Of a stretch of 64,000 nucleotides of DNA, positions 7,257-16,125 are shown piece by piece. Every line of letters begins with the position of its first letter. The stretch's first letter is position 1. The position numbers and the translations under genes were made by a program. The stretch comes from UBA4644 sp034933145 (GTDB lineage: Bacteria; Bacillota; Clostridia; Oscillospirales; Butyricicoccaceae). A model generated the notes under the pieces. It saw nothing but the letters and a program-made list of their open reading frames with translations, made no database searches and was not told the origin of the DNA. The stretch covers positions 23,468 to 87,467 of the forward strand of contig JAYFOA010000036.1 of assembly GCA_034933145.1 (NCBI GenBank). The letters are read 5' to 3'.

Positions 7257-9086
7257 TTACTCCACCGTGACCGATTTTGCAAGGTTCCGCGGCTTGTCAA
7301 TGTCACAGCCGCGGTATACGCCTACATAATAGGCAAGCAGCTGCATCGGAAGGATCGACAGCGATGCCGAAAGCTCCGCCGGACAGGCGGGGATGCGTAC
7401 CAGATGGTCGCATATCTCCGGATCTTCTTTAAATTCCTCATTGTTGGTGACCAAAATCACCGATGCTCCCCGTGCCTTCACCGTCTTGACGTTGGAGATG
7501 ATCTTTTCAAACAGACGCGGTTCGTCAGCCAGCGCGACCACCAGCGTGCCCGGCTCGATCAGAGAGATCGTGCCGTGCTTAAGCTCGCCGCTGGCATAGG
7601 CCTCACTGTGCACATAGGAGATTTCCTTGAGCTTCAGGGACGCCTCCTGCGCAGCGGCAAAATCGATGCCGCGGCCGATAAAAAATGCGCTCGTCTGATT
7701 ATAATACAGAGATGCCAGATGCTGCATCTGCTCGCGGCACTGAAGCGTCTGCTCTACCATTTCCGGCAGGCGGTTGATATTCGTGCAAAGGGAGCGCGCG
7801 TCCCAGCCTTTCAGCATACCCCGGCCCTGCGCAGCCAGCACCGCGATCAGATACATGGCGGCCAGCTGGGCGGAATAGGCCTTCGTCGTGGCAACGGCAA
7901 TTTCCGGCCCGGCCCAGGTATACAGCACATGATCAGCTTCCCGTGCCGCGCTGGAGGCCAGCACGTTGACGACGGCTACGGTGACTGCGCCGCGCTTTTT
8001 CGCCTCCCGCAGCGCGGCCAGTGTGTCAGCGGTTTCCCCGCTTTGGCTGATGACGATGCAAAGATCGTCCGGCCCAATGATCGGATCGCCATAGCGGAAC
8101 TCAGAGGCGACCTGCGCCACCACGGGGATACGGGCCAGGCGTTCAATCACGGTTTTCCCTACCAGTCCCGCGTGCAGCGCGGAGCCGCAGGCAGTGATAT
8201 GGATAGAGTGGACAAACTTGAACAGCTCAGGGGTCAGCCCCTCTTCCACCAGCATGGGAAGGCCATCCTTCATCCGGGGTGCGACGGTGTCGCGGACCGC
8301 CTTCGGCTGCTCCATGATCTCTTTGATCATGAAATGCTCATACCCGCCCTTTTCGGCGGCCGACACATCCCAGGTGACGGTGTTGACCTGCTTTTCCACC
8401 GGATTGCCAAGCGCGTTGTAGACCGTGACGCCCTCCGGCGTCAGCTTTGCCACCTCTCCGTCGCCCAACACGATATATTCGCGGGTCAGCGCCAGGATGG
8501 CCGGGATATCAGAAGCGATCATGTTCTCACCCCGGCCGAGGCCCACGATCAGCGGATTATCCCGCCGCGTGCAGACCAAGGTATCCGGGCTGTCCGCCGT
8601 CACTACGCCCAGCGCGTAAGAGCCGCGCAGGCGGCGGGCGGTTTCCAGCATAGCCTTGACCGGATCGCCCTGATAATTCATCTGGAAAATATGAGCAACC
8701 ACCTCTGTATCGGTCTGCGTCTTGATCTCATAACCCGCCGCGCGCAGCATCTCGCGCAGCTCCAGATAATTTTCAATAATCCCGTTGTGAACCAGCGCCA
8801 CCCGGCCATTCTGGCTGAGATGCGGATGGGCGTTCAGGTCGCTCGGCTCTCCATGGGTCGCCCAGCGTGTATGTCCGATGCCGCAGGTAGCGTTCAGCTC
8901 GCCTTGCTCCTTCAGCTTTTCCTCCAGCACGGCGATCCGCCCGCGTGTTTTGACAACGCGCAGTGCATCGCCCATCTGAAGGGCGACACCCGCGGAGTCA
9001 TATCCGCGGTATTCCAGCTTATAAAGCCCCTGAAGCAGCACGGAAACGGCCTGCTTCGGGCCGGTATAACCAACGATTCCACACAT
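7257..9086 (-). CDS. glmS: Glutamine--fructose-6-phosphate aminotransferase GlmS
   Basis: A 609-residue enzyme making glucosamine-6-phosphate from fructose-6-phosphate and glutamine, the entry to UDP-GlcNAc and peptidoglycan synthesis. Cys2 of MCGIVGY is the N-terminal glutaminase nucleophile. The GHTRWATHGEPS segment (about 70-81) is also glutaminase. Two SIS sugar-isomerase domains follow, with SQSGETADT near residue 347 and a C-terminal KSVTVE tail typical of the family. The length matches the family. It is preceded by a glmS ribozyme and lies downstream of glmM, so both early steps of amino-sugar synthesis are encoded together while glmS alone is controlled by its product. Confidence 0.98.
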   Translation of the reverse strand: MCGIVGYTGPKQAVSVLLQGLYKLEYRGYDSAGVALQMGDALRVVKTRGRIAVLEEKLKEQGELNATCGIGHTRWATHGEPSDLNAHPHLSQNGRVALVHNGIIENYLELREMLRAAGYEIKTQTDTEVVAHIFQMNYQGDPVKAMLETARRLRGSYALGVVTADSPDTLVCTRRDNPLIVGLGRGENMIASDIPAILALTREYIVLGDGEVAKLTPEGVTVYNALGNPVEKQVNTVTWDVSAAEKGGYEHFMIKEIMEQPKAVRDTVAPRMKDGLPMLVEEGLTPELFKFVHSIHITACGSALHAGLVGKTVIERLARIPVVAQVASEFRYGDPIIGPDDLCIVISQSGETADTLAALREAKKRGAVTVAVVNVLASSAAREADHVLYTWAGPEIAVATTKAYSAQLAAMYLIAVLAAQGRGMLKGWDARSLCTNINRLPEMVEQTLQCREQMQHLASLYYNQTSAFFIGRGIDFAAAQEASLKLKEISYVHSEAYASGELKHGTISLIEPGTLVVALADEPRLFEKIISNVKTVKARGASVILVTNNEEFKEDPEICDHLVRIPACPAELSASLSILPMQLLAYYVGVYRGCDIDKPRNLAKSVTVE

Positions 9087-9124
9087 ATAGTAAAGTCTCT
9101 CCTGTATTCAATATAATAATGTTT

Positions 9125-9300
9125 GTGCCGCGGGAGGGCGCTTTTGTCGCCCCGGTCACCCGGGGGTTTTGTCAGCGCGCTCTTTCGCCGCGCGACGCAG
9201 CGGGAGGCATCCGCCGAACCGTTCGATTTTCAGGGTTTCCCCTAACCTCCATCCTCGTCAACTGCCAAATCCATGGCAGTTCCGGCGCTTATCTGTACCT
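9125..9300 (-). ncRNA. glmS ribozyme (glucosamine-6-phosphate-responsive self-cleaving riboswitch)
   Basis: Read on the minus strand, the leader has the conserved glmS ribozyme core: AGCGCC at the cleavage site (cleavage between 9289 and 9288), then GAACTGCC pairing with GGCAGTT to form P2, the GACGAGGATGG strand, and CGGCGGATGCCTCCCGC forming the GlcN6P-binding core. Two GC-rich hairpins follow as the P3/P4 region. It sits 40-200 bases upstream of glmS, as in other Firmicutes. Binding of glucosamine-6-phosphate triggers cleavage and mRNA decay, giving product feedback. The outer boundaries are approximate. Confidence 0.95.
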
Positions 9301-9332
9301 TCCCCCTTTCATCTGTCAGCTATCTATATCAG

Positions 9333-9354
9333 CGCGGCGGGTATATCCGCCGCG
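9333..9354 (-). other. GC-rich hairpin in the glmM-glmS spacer
   Basis: A perfect 8-bp stem (9333-9340 with 9347-9354) with a 6-base loop lies between the glmM stop and the ribozyme. No T-run follows on either strand, so it is not a standard terminator. It could protect the glmM 3' end after ribozyme cleavage, which is inference. Confidence 0.45.
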
Positions 9355-9399
9355 GGAAACACAGAATTTCACGGGGCTGTGTCACCGTCGCTGCGCCCC

Positions 9400-10746
9400 C
9401 TAACGGAGCGCAGCAATGGCCTTTGCTGCCTCTTCGGCAAGAGCTTTTACCTTTTCCCCGTCATTCCCCTCTACCATGACGCGCACTTTCGGCTCAGTGC
9501 CGGAGGGGCGGATGACGACCCGGCCTTTTCCTGCAAAGGCCTCGGCGATACGGGTGCGCAGCGCCTCTACCTCCGGCAGGGAAGCGACCAGCTTTTTCCG
9601 GTCGTTAGGCATCTCCACATTGATAGTCACCTGCGGGTACTGCTCAATGCCTGCATGCAGCTGAGATGCTTTCTCCCCGCTCTGCTTCAATACGCCCAAA
9701 AACCGGACGGCGGTCAGTTCCCCGTCGCCGGTGGTGGCAAAATCGCTCAAAATCACATGGCCCGACTGTTCACCGCCCAGGTTATGTCCGCCGTGCCGCA
9801 TCTCCTCCAGAACATAGCGGTCCCCTACATCGGTGGCCGTCAGGTCAAGGCCGATGCTCTCCAGATAGACCTTCAGTCCCAGATTGGTCAGAATCGTACC
9901 GACGACACCGCCCCTAAGCGTTCCGCGCCGCTGCATATCCGCGGCCAATACGCCGAGAATCCGGTCTCCGTCGATGACCTCTCCCCTCTCGTCCACCACC
10001 AGACAGCGGTCGGCATCTCCGTCAAAGGCAACGCCCGCATGAAAATTGCCGTTCTTGACTGCTTTCTGCAACGCGCCGATATGGGTGCTGCCGCAGCCCG
10101 TATTGATGTTGACCCCGTCGGGGGCGGCATACATCAGCTGTACGTCCGCGCCCAGAGAGCGCAAAATGACTTCCGCCGTGTGGGACGCAGCACCGTTGGC
10201 GCAGTCCGCCAGTACGCGCAAGCCGTCGAGCCGGCAAAGGGCGCAATCGGCAATATGACGCACATACAGGGCGGCCGGATCGCCGCCGGCATAGGGCAAA
10301 AGCGCGCCCAGCGCATCGCCGGTCACGGAAAGAGCCGGCGGGTTATCAATCAGGTGCTCGATCTCCGCCTCCTGCCCATCGGTAAGCTTATAGCCATCGC
10401 CGCCGAAGATCTTGATTCCGTTATCCGCAAAAGGATTATGGCTGGCCGACAGGACGATCCCGGCATCGGCCTCCGCATCGCAGACGGTCAGATAGGCTAC
10501 TGCCGGCGTCGGCAGCACACCCAGATGAACCACGTCGGCGCCGGCGGCACACAGTCCGGCGGTCAGCGCGCCCTCCAACATGCCGCCGGACAGGCGGGTG
10601 TCGCGCCCAATGAGGACGCGGGGTTTATTCGTTTCGCCCGCGTGCAGCACGCAGGCCAGCGCCAGACCGGTACGATAGGCAAGCTCGGATGTCAGCTCCT
10701 CATTGGCTCTGCCGCGGATACCGTCGGTTCCGAAATATTTGGGCAT
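9400..10746 (-). CDS. glmM: Phosphoglucosamine mutase GlmM
   Basis: A 448-residue alpha-D-phosphohexomutase converting glucosamine-6-phosphate to glucosamine-1-phosphate. The family start KYFGTDGIRG lies at residues 3-12. The phosphoserine loop is SASHNPFADNGIK near residue 100, with Ser102 expected to be the phosphorylated residue. The metal loop FDGDADRCL is near 240, and the phosphate-binding RPSGTEPKVR loop is near residue 408. ATG 10746 was preferred to a GTG one codon earlier because it gives the canonical N-terminus and better spacing from AAGGAG. It acts directly on the product of the downstream glmS. Confidence 0.97.
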   Translation of the reverse strand: MPKYFGTDGIRGRANEELTSELAYRTGLALACVLHAGETNKPRVLIGRDTRLSGGMLEGALTAGLCAAGADVVHLGVLPTPAVAYLTVCDAEADAGIVLSASHNPFADNGIKIFGGDGYKLTDGQEAEIEHLIDNPPALSVTGDALGALLPYAGGDPAALYVRHIADCALCRLDGLRVLADCANGAASHTAEVILRSLGADVQLMYAAPDGVNINTGCGSTHIGALQKAVKNGNFHAGVAFDGDADRCLVVDERGEVIDGDRILGVLAADMQRRGTLRGGVVGTILTNLGLKVYLESIGLDLTATDVGDRYVLEEMRHGGHNLGGEQSGHVILSDFATTGDGELTAVRFLGVLKQSGEKASQLHAGIEQYPQVTINVEMPNDRKKLVASLPEVEALRTRIAEAFAGKGRVVIRPSGTEPKVRVMVEGNDGEKVKALAEEAAKAIAALR

Positions 10747-10876
10747 CACAAACGCTCCTTAAAATACAGTTTATGCAAAAAGATTCGGTAACAAAACCTG
10801 TTCCCGCGTAAAACTATGACGGCATGGAATGCAGCCGGCCGATACGGGGGATACGGTTCACGCCGCCCCTCGCTGA

Positions 10877-11908
10877 TTACAATGCCATCTGTCCCGAAAA
10901 GGGGATGTGCAAATGCTCGTAGGCATGCTGCGTGGCGCAGCGGCCCCGCGGCGTTCGATTGAGGAAGCCAATCTGCAGAAGATACGGCTCATAGACATCT
11001 TCCAGCGTCACGCTCTCCTCCCCGATGGTGGCGGCCAGCGTCTCCAGCCCCACAGGACCGCCGCCGAAGTTGCGGATGATACTTTCCAGCATGCGTCGAT
11101 CCGTACGGTCAAGGCCCAGCCCGTCGATCTCCAGCGCGGCCAGGGCCATATCTGCGGTCTGTCTGTCTACCGTCCCGGTCCCGCGTACCTGGGCAAAATC
11201 GCGGACACGCCGCAGGATGCGGTTGGCGATTCGCGGCGTCCCGCGGGAGCGCCGGGCAATCTCCTGCGCGCCCGTCGCTTCGATGGGGATGCCCAGAATC
11301 CCGGCGGAACGGCAGACGATGCCGCACAGCTCTTCGGCGGTGTACATCTCCATACGGAGCTGGACGCCGAACCGGTCGCGCAGCGGAGAGCTCAGCTGCC
11401 CCGCCCGCGTCGTCGCGCCGATCAGGGTAAACCGCGGCAGATCCAGCCGGATGGACCGTGCCGCCGGCCCCTTTCCAATGATAATATCCAGGGCGTAATC
11501 TTCCATGGCAGGATAAAGCACCTCCTCCACACTGCGGTTGAGGCGGTGAATCTCATCAATAAACAGCACGTCGTTGGGGGCCAGGTTGGTCAGCAGCGCC
11601 GCCAGGTCGCCCGCCTTTTCAATGGCGGGGCCGGAGGTGACGCGGATATGAACACCCATCTCATTGGCGATGATTCCCGCCAGCGTGGTTTTGCCAAGTC
11701 CCGGCGGGCCGTAGAGCAGCACATGATCCAGCGGCTCTGTCCGCAGGCGGGCCGCCTCAATGAAGACCGACAGATTTTCCTTCGCTTTTTCCTGCCCCAA
11801 AAATTCCTGAAGCAGATGCGGGCGCAGGCCGTTTTCCTGTGCGTCTTCGGTGGTCAGCGTGCTGGAGACGATGCGTTCTTCCAGTTCGTCGCCGAATTCA
11901 ATCGACAT
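10877..11908 (-). CDS. ruvB: Holliday junction branch migration helicase RuvB
   Basis: A 343-residue AAA+ ATPase that drives branch migration of Holliday junctions with RuvA. Walker A is GPPGLGKTT near residue 69, Walker B is LFIDEIHRLN near 112, and sensor 1 with the arginine finger falls in the ATTRAGQLSSPLRDRFG segment near 162-178. The C-terminal winged helix ends with the RTPRGRCAT motif. It starts 12 bases after the ruvA stop, so ruvA and ruvB are cotranscribed from the promoter at 12625-12653. Confidence 0.98.
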   Translation of the reverse strand: MSIEFGDELEERIVSSTLTTEDAQENGLRPHLLQEFLGQEKAKENLSVFIEAARLRTEPLDHVLLYGPPGLGKTTLAGIIANEMGVHIRVTSGPAIEKAGDLAALLTNLAPNDVLFIDEIHRLNRSVEEVLYPAMEDYALDIIIGKGPAARSIRLDLPRFTLIGATTRAGQLSSPLRDRFGVQLRMEMYTAEELCGIVCRSAGILGIPIEATGAQEIARRSRGTPRIANRILRRVRDFAQVRGTGTVDRQTADMALAALEIDGLGLDRTDRRMLESIIRNFGGGPVGLETLAATIGEESVTLEDVYEPYLLQIGFLNRTPRGRCATQHAYEHLHIPFSGQMAL

Positions 11909-11920
11909 ATCTTTTTCTCC

Positions 11921-12514
11921 TTAAAACAAACGCTTGAGGGCCAGCCGGACGATCTCGTCGGTACCCAGGTCGGCCAACTCTGACCCCTGCAATGCGCCCA
12001 TAGCGACGGCACGGGGATAGCCCAGCACCCCCAGCGCGGCGACGGCATCCTCCAGCGGGCCGGCAGACGCACCTGCCTGCGGCAGCATGCCGGCGGCCGA
12101 CGCCTCCATCTGGCCTGCGGCCAGCTTGTCCTTAAGCTCCAGCAGAATCCGCTGCGCCAGCTTTTTCCCGATGCCGGGTGCGGCAGTCAGCGCCTTTTCA
12201 TCACCGGACACAACGCACAGGGCCAGCTTATCGGGCGTGACAGCACCCAGGATCGACAGCGCCGCCTTTGGTCCGACGCCGGAAACCCCGATCAGCTGCT
12301 TAAAGCAGGTCAGCTCCTCTTGCCGTGCAAAGCCATACAGTTCAAACAAATCCTCCCGGACATGCAGATAGGTAAAAAACGTGGTCTGATCGCCCTTTTT
12401 GACGCTGCGGGCGGAATTATAAGACGTATTGATCGCATAGCCGACACCGCCGGCATCGATCACCACAAGCGCCGGTTCCACATGGGCCACCGCGCCCCGG
12501 ATATAGTAAAACAT
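11921..12514 (-). CDS. ruvA: Holliday junction branch migration protein RuvA
   Basis: A 197-residue protein whose tetramers bind four-way junctions and load RuvB. The N-terminal OB fold begins MFYYIRGAV. Two helix-hairpin-helix motifs follow, GVSGVGPKAAL near residue 76 and AAPGIGKKLAQRILLEL near 110. After a linker comes a three-helix C-terminal RuvB-binding domain. The start at 12514 has GGAGG 8 bases upstream and gives the family N-terminus; a longer frame to 12586 adds unrelated residues. Confidence 0.97.
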   Translation of the reverse strand: MFYYIRGAVAHVEPALVVIDAGGVGYAINTSYNSARSVKKGDQTTFFTYLHVREDLFELYGFARQEELTCFKQLIGVSGVGPKAALSILGAVTPDKLALCVVSGDEKALTAAPGIGKKLAQRILLELKDKLAAGQMEASAAGMLPQAGASAGPLEDAVAALGVLGYPRAVAMGALQGSELADLGTDEIVRLALKRLF

Positions 12515-12624
12515 CGGGTGTCCCTCCGTTACAGTAAAGTCAGGAAACAGCAGGAATACATGGATCGCCGCCGGTTGCCGGCCCATTCCCGCACCGCGCG
12601 ATTTCTCATAAACGCCGTTGTTAT

Positions 12625-12653
12625 ATTATACCATAGCGGCAGCCGCCGCACAA
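12625..12653 (-). promoter_or_regulatory. Promoter of ruvAB
   Basis: On the minus strand TTGTGC (12653-12648), 17 bases and an extended TGGTATAAT (-10 at 12630-12625) lie about 105 bases before the ruvA start. It shows that ruvAB is transcribed apart from ruvC. Confidence 0.72.
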
Positions 12654-12654
12654 C

Positions 12655-12683
12655 TGAAAAATGACGGAGGCGCATGCCTCCGC
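12655..12683 (-). terminator. Terminator of the lipoprotein gene
   Basis: A 7-bp GC stem (12665-12671 with 12676-12682) with a 4-base loop is followed on the minus strand by ATTTTTC, just after the lipoprotein stop at 12688. It directly abuts the ruvAB promoter. Confidence 0.75.
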
Positions 12684-12687
12684 CACT

Positions 12688-14232
12688 TTATGCAGCTGAG
12701 ATGACGTAAAGCTGGGCGGTGCCGGTCAGCAGGCTGAAAAACTGTACGCCGACGGTTTTCGCATCCATCAAAGAGACGACCACGCCGCCGGTTACAGCGC
12801 CTATCAGCTCCCAGCTCCAAAGCAGGTTTCCCTGCAGATCATACAGCTCAATCTTATAATTTTGCGCCTCGTCACCCGAGTCTTTCATCAGAAGCAGGCG
12901 GGTGCCGTCGGAAACCGCCTGTGCCGTCCTGTCCTCCGGATCCTCATATCCGAGCTTCAGAAGACGCGTAGTGCCGGTTTCCCGATCGGTTACCGAGAAA
13001 TGATAGTAGCCGTAATCGTCCAGCGCTGTGACGGCAGTCTCCAGATCTACGTAAAGCATACGCGTATCCGCCTGCTGAACCTCTCCGCCAACCACCTGCG
13101 GAACGGTAATCACGTAGTCGGTCCCGGTGCTGAGGTCATAGACGCCGCTGCGGTTATACCACTCATATCCCATGTAATCATAAACAAACTGATCATCGGA
13201 AAGCGCCTGTCGGAAGGTAAAGGCCGCCGCGGTCTCATCCTGCGAATCGACTCCCTGCAGCAGCAGCGTTTCGGTCTCCTGCCCGGTCAGCGGGTCACGG
13301 ACAATCTCATACAGGCTATTTCCTTTGGATTCCACAAACCGGTCGTCGCCCATCGGAAAACGGTACGCCGCTTCGGGGTACAACGTTTTCTGCTCGATCC
13401 CGTCGCGGGAGGCATAAATCATCTGATCCCGTCCGCCGTCGGTGTAATGGGTCAGTGTAAGCACGCCGCCGCTTACGTCGCCGACGCGCCAGCTTCCGCT
13501 CTCCCCTGAGAGCGTTTGTGAATGCAGCGTCTTTCCGCTGGGCAGGTCGACAACGGCCAGCTGGTGTTCCCCATCCTCCGAGGTCCAGTTCAGGTCGTGC
13601 AGTACCGCGGTGTCTGCGTCCAGCAGCTCGGCATCGCAGCCTTCCGTACCGAACAGCATCGCAAGATCATAGCTGCCAAGCAGCCCTTTGGGCGGAACAA
13701 CATCCGGAAGGTCGCACATTCGCGCGGAGAACCGGGTGTCCAGCCGCAGATAGGCATAGACCTCCGGCCGCGTCTCCAGCAGCTCGTCACCGACAAGCAG
13801 GCCGGAGAGATAGATTTCACCCCCGTCGGCAAAATAGAGGGCCTGCACGGTTTCATTGAGGGCCTGTCCGTCTGCCTGAGATACCGTGATGGTCCACAAT
13901 GCGGAGCCGCCGCTCAGGAAATCCGTGAACATGGCCGAAGGGGCGGAAAAGCCGCTCAGGTAATTCACGGTATATTCGCTGTCAGGCCAGGTCTGTTCAG
14001 CGTATTCCGAAGCCCAGCGCTTCGTCGCAAGGAAAAATCCTTCCTCGTGCTCATTGCGCCGGATAACCTCCGTACGTGAAAAATAGCCTGTCTCCGTAAC
14101 AGCGGGAACCGTCGGTCCCGGGTCTTGCGTTTCCTCCGGATCGGACACCGGAGGCTGCTGCGGGTCCTGTGCCGTCGGCGTACATCCGCACAGAAGTGCC
14201 AGAATCAGCGCGCAGATCAGCAGTCTCTTCAT
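12688..14232 (-). CDS. Lipoprotein of unknown function, possible beta-propeller
   Basis: A 514-residue protein. A short lysine/arginine-leader signal peptide ends in the lipobox LLCGC, so Cys17 is probably lipidated. A Pro/Thr-rich linker (about 18-50) follows. The rest is rich in beta strands with repeated segments ending in Tyr-Asp-Leu or Val-Asp-Leu (for example VYDLSTGT, ELYDLQGNLLWSWEL), reminiscent of WD40 or PQQ-like propellers. No catalytic motif is recognised. It lies 60 bases after ruvC and ends in a terminator, so it shares the ruvC transcript although it is predicted outside the membrane. Confidence 0.8.
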   Translation of the reverse strand: MKRLLICALILALLCGCTPTAQDPQQPPVSDPEETQDPGPTVPAVTETGYFSRTEVIRRNEHEEGFFLATKRWASEYAEQTWPDSEYTVNYLSGFSAPSAMFTDFLSGGSALWTITVSQADGQALNETVQALYFADGGEIYLSGLLVGDELLETRPEVYAYLRLDTRFSARMCDLPDVVPPKGLLGSYDLAMLFGTEGCDAELLDADTAVLHDLNWTSEDGEHQLAVVDLPSGKTLHSQTLSGESGSWRVGDVSGGVLTLTHYTDGGRDQMIYASRDGIEQKTLYPEAAYRFPMGDDRFVESKGNSLYEIVRDPLTGQETETLLLQGVDSQDETAAAFTFRQALSDDQFVYDYMGYEWYNRSGVYDLSTGTDYVITVPQVVGGEVQQADTRMLYVDLETAVTALDDYGYYHFSVTDRETGTTRLLKLGYEDPEDRTAQAVSDGTRLLLMKDSGDEAQNYKIELYDLQGNLLWSWELIGAVTGGVVVSLMDAKTVGVQFFSLLTGTAQLYVISAA

Positions 14233-14292
14233 TTCAGCCTCCTTCTCGCATGTTTATGTTTTTTAGACGCGGTATGCGTGATTTTGTTCCGT

Positions 14293-14781
14293 TTAGAGCC
14301 GCGAAAGCAGTGAGCCCGCCGTATGCGCATGGCATAGGGCAATGGCCAGCGCATCGGCGGCGTCGTCTGGCCGCGGCAGCTTGTCCAAATGCAGAATCGT
14401 CCGCGTCAGCTCCATCATCTGGCGTTTTTCCGCCTTGCCATAGCCGACGACAGCCTGTTTTACCTGGGACGGGCTGTATTCAAAAGGCGTCAACCCCCGT
14501 TGGGCGCAGGAGACCAAAATGACGCCCCGCGCCTGCGCCACCTGGATGCCGGTGGTTACATTGTTATTAAAATACAGTTCTTCCACGGCCACCGCATCTG
14601 GTTTTACCCGATCCAGCAGCGTCTGCATATCACGTTGGATTTCCAGCAAACGCAGGGAAAGAGGCCGTCCCGGGGCCGTGGTGATCGCCCCATACAGCAG
14701 CGCGTGGGCAGTACCCTGGCCGTATTCAATGGCGCCGTAGCCCACCGTGCCATAGCCGGGGTCGATGCCCAGGATCACCAT
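14293..14781 (-). CDS. ruvC: Crossover junction endodeoxyribonuclease RuvC
   Basis: A 162-residue RNase H-fold resolvase that nicks Holliday junctions symmetrically. The first catalytic aspartate is in LGIDPGYGTVGYG (Asp7). The second acidic residue is in AVEELYFNNN near residue 66-70, and the C-terminal pair lies in PRPDDAADALAIAL near 139-142. Length and motifs are complete. It overlaps the upstream PLP enzyme by 7 bases, so ruvC depends on that gene's transcription rather than on the ruvAB promoter. Confidence 0.96.
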   Translation of the reverse strand: MVILGIDPGYGTVGYGAIEYGQGTAHALLYGAITTAPGRPLSLRLLEIQRDMQTLLDRVKPDAVAVEELYFNNNVTTGIQVAQARGVILVSCAQRGLTPFEYSPSQVKQAVVGYGKAEKRQMMELTRTILHLDKLPRPDDAADALAIALCHAHTAGSLLSRL

Positions 14782-16010
14782 CCCATCAGCTCCTTTACGC
14801 CGCGCAGGACGCCCAGCCGCCCGCTTTCATACGTGAGTCCACCCTGCAGATAGGCCAAATACGGCGCCCGCATGGGCGCATCGCAGGAAAGCTCTATGGA
14901 GCTGCCCTGAATAAACGCGCCGGCAGCCATCACCACCGGATCGGCATAGCCCGGCATATCCCACGGCTCCGGCGTGGCAAAGCTGTCCACCGGCGCGCCG
15001 GCCTGAATGCCCCGCGTAAACCGCAGCAGCGGTTCCGGGGCACCGAAGCGGACCGACTGGATGATATCGCGCCGCTCCTCATCGGAGGCGGGCGAAGTCC
15101 CATACCCCAGCTCTTCCATGCAGGCAGCGCAGAAGGCCGCCGTCTTGAGTGCCTGCGCCGTCACATGGGGTGCCAGGAAAAAGCCCTGATAAAGCAGGCG
15201 ATTGACTCCGAGGCTGGCGCCGCATTCACCGCCGATACCGGGCACGGTCATTCGGGCGGCGGCGCGCTCGACCAGCTCGGCCCGGCCGCAGATATAACCG
15301 CCGGCAGGCGCCAGTCCGCCGCCTGGATTTTTGATAAGAGAACCGCAGATCAGATCGGCGCCGTGATGCAGCGGCTCCGTGCTGCAGCAAAACTCGCCAT
15401 AACAGTTATCCACCATCACGATCATATCCGGCCGCACCCGCCGAACCAGGGCGCACATCGCGCCGATCTCCTCCGGCGAAAGCGTGATGCGGTCACCATA
15501 GCCGCGGCTGCGCTGGATATAACAGGCCTTCACCTCCGGCGCGGAGACGGCCTTCAGAATCGCCGTCTCGTCGGGACGGCCGTCCGTCAGCTGAACGGCT
15601 CGGAAGCCGATGCCGTAGTCTGCAAAGGTACCGCCCACCGGGCCCTTTGCCCCAACAACCGTCTCCAGCGTATCGTAGACGCCGCCGGTCAATGACAGCA
15701 GGGTATCCCCGCTTCCGACGCAGGCAAACATGCCGCAGGCGATGGCATGGGTACCGTTGACAAAGGTTGTCCGTACCAGCGCCCGTTCTCCGCCCAGAAC
15801 GCGGGCATAGATGCGCTCCAGCTTGTCGCGTCCGACGTCGTCATAACCGTAACCGGTGGTGCCGGCAAAGTCCGCGGCGGCCACCCGTTCCGCTGAAAAA
15901 GCCTCTAGCACGCGGGCAGTGCAGACCGATGCCACCGCGTCGATACGCGTCAGCGCCGGCGCGACGCGAAGGTCGGCCGCATGGGCGAGGGATACAAGAT
16001 CGGAATGCAT
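14775..16010 (-). CDS. PLP-dependent methionine gamma-lyase family protein (aluminium-resistance type)
   Basis: A 411-residue fold-type I PLP enzyme of the family labelled methionine gamma-lyase or aluminium resistance protein. The cofactor-contact segment TFVNGTHAIACGMFA lies near residue 82, VMVDNCYGEF holds the PLP-pyridine aspartate near 199, and GSLIKNPGGGLAPAGGY carries the Schiff-base lysine near residue 228. The true reaction of this family is poorly defined; carbon-sulfur lyase activity is inferred from homology. The start has GGAGG at good spacing. It overlaps ruvC by 7 bases and is the first gene of a unit with ruvC and the lipoprotein. Confidence 0.88.
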   Translation of the reverse strand: MHSDLVSLAHAADLRVAPALTRIDAVASVCTARVLEAFSAERVAAADFAGTTGYGYDDVGRDKLERIYARVLGGERALVRTTFVNGTHAIACGMFACVGSGDTLLSLTGGVYDTLETVVGAKGPVGGTFADYGIGFRAVQLTDGRPDETAILKAVSAPEVKACYIQRSRGYGDRITLSPEEIGAMCALVRRVRPDMIVMVDNCYGEFCCSTEPLHHGADLICGSLIKNPGGGLAPAGGYICGRAELVERAAARMTVPGIGGECGASLGVNRLLYQGFFLAPHVTAQALKTAAFCAACMEELGYGTSPASDEERRDIIQSVRFGAPEPLLRFTRGIQAGAPVDSFATPEPWDMPGYADPVVMAAGAFIQGSSIELSCDAPMRAPYLAYLQGGLTYESGRLGVLRGVKELMGW

Positions 16011-16125
16011 AAATATCCTCCGGAAAAGTTCTGTATATTTTTGTAATTATATCACAATGCGGCCCGAATGTACAGCGCGCTGCCGTTGGACAGAAAAGAT
16101 GCCGTCCACACAAATCTTATCCTTT

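Noticed and set aside
7116..9116. Long rightward open frame of 666 codons opposite glmS
   Set aside because: It is the antisense shadow of glmS and runs beyond its end; the glmS protein is complete with all motifs, and the opposite frame has no recognisable domain or ribosome binding site.
9333..9354. Hairpin after glmM considered as its terminator
   Set aside because: No T-run follows on either strand; reported only as a structural element.
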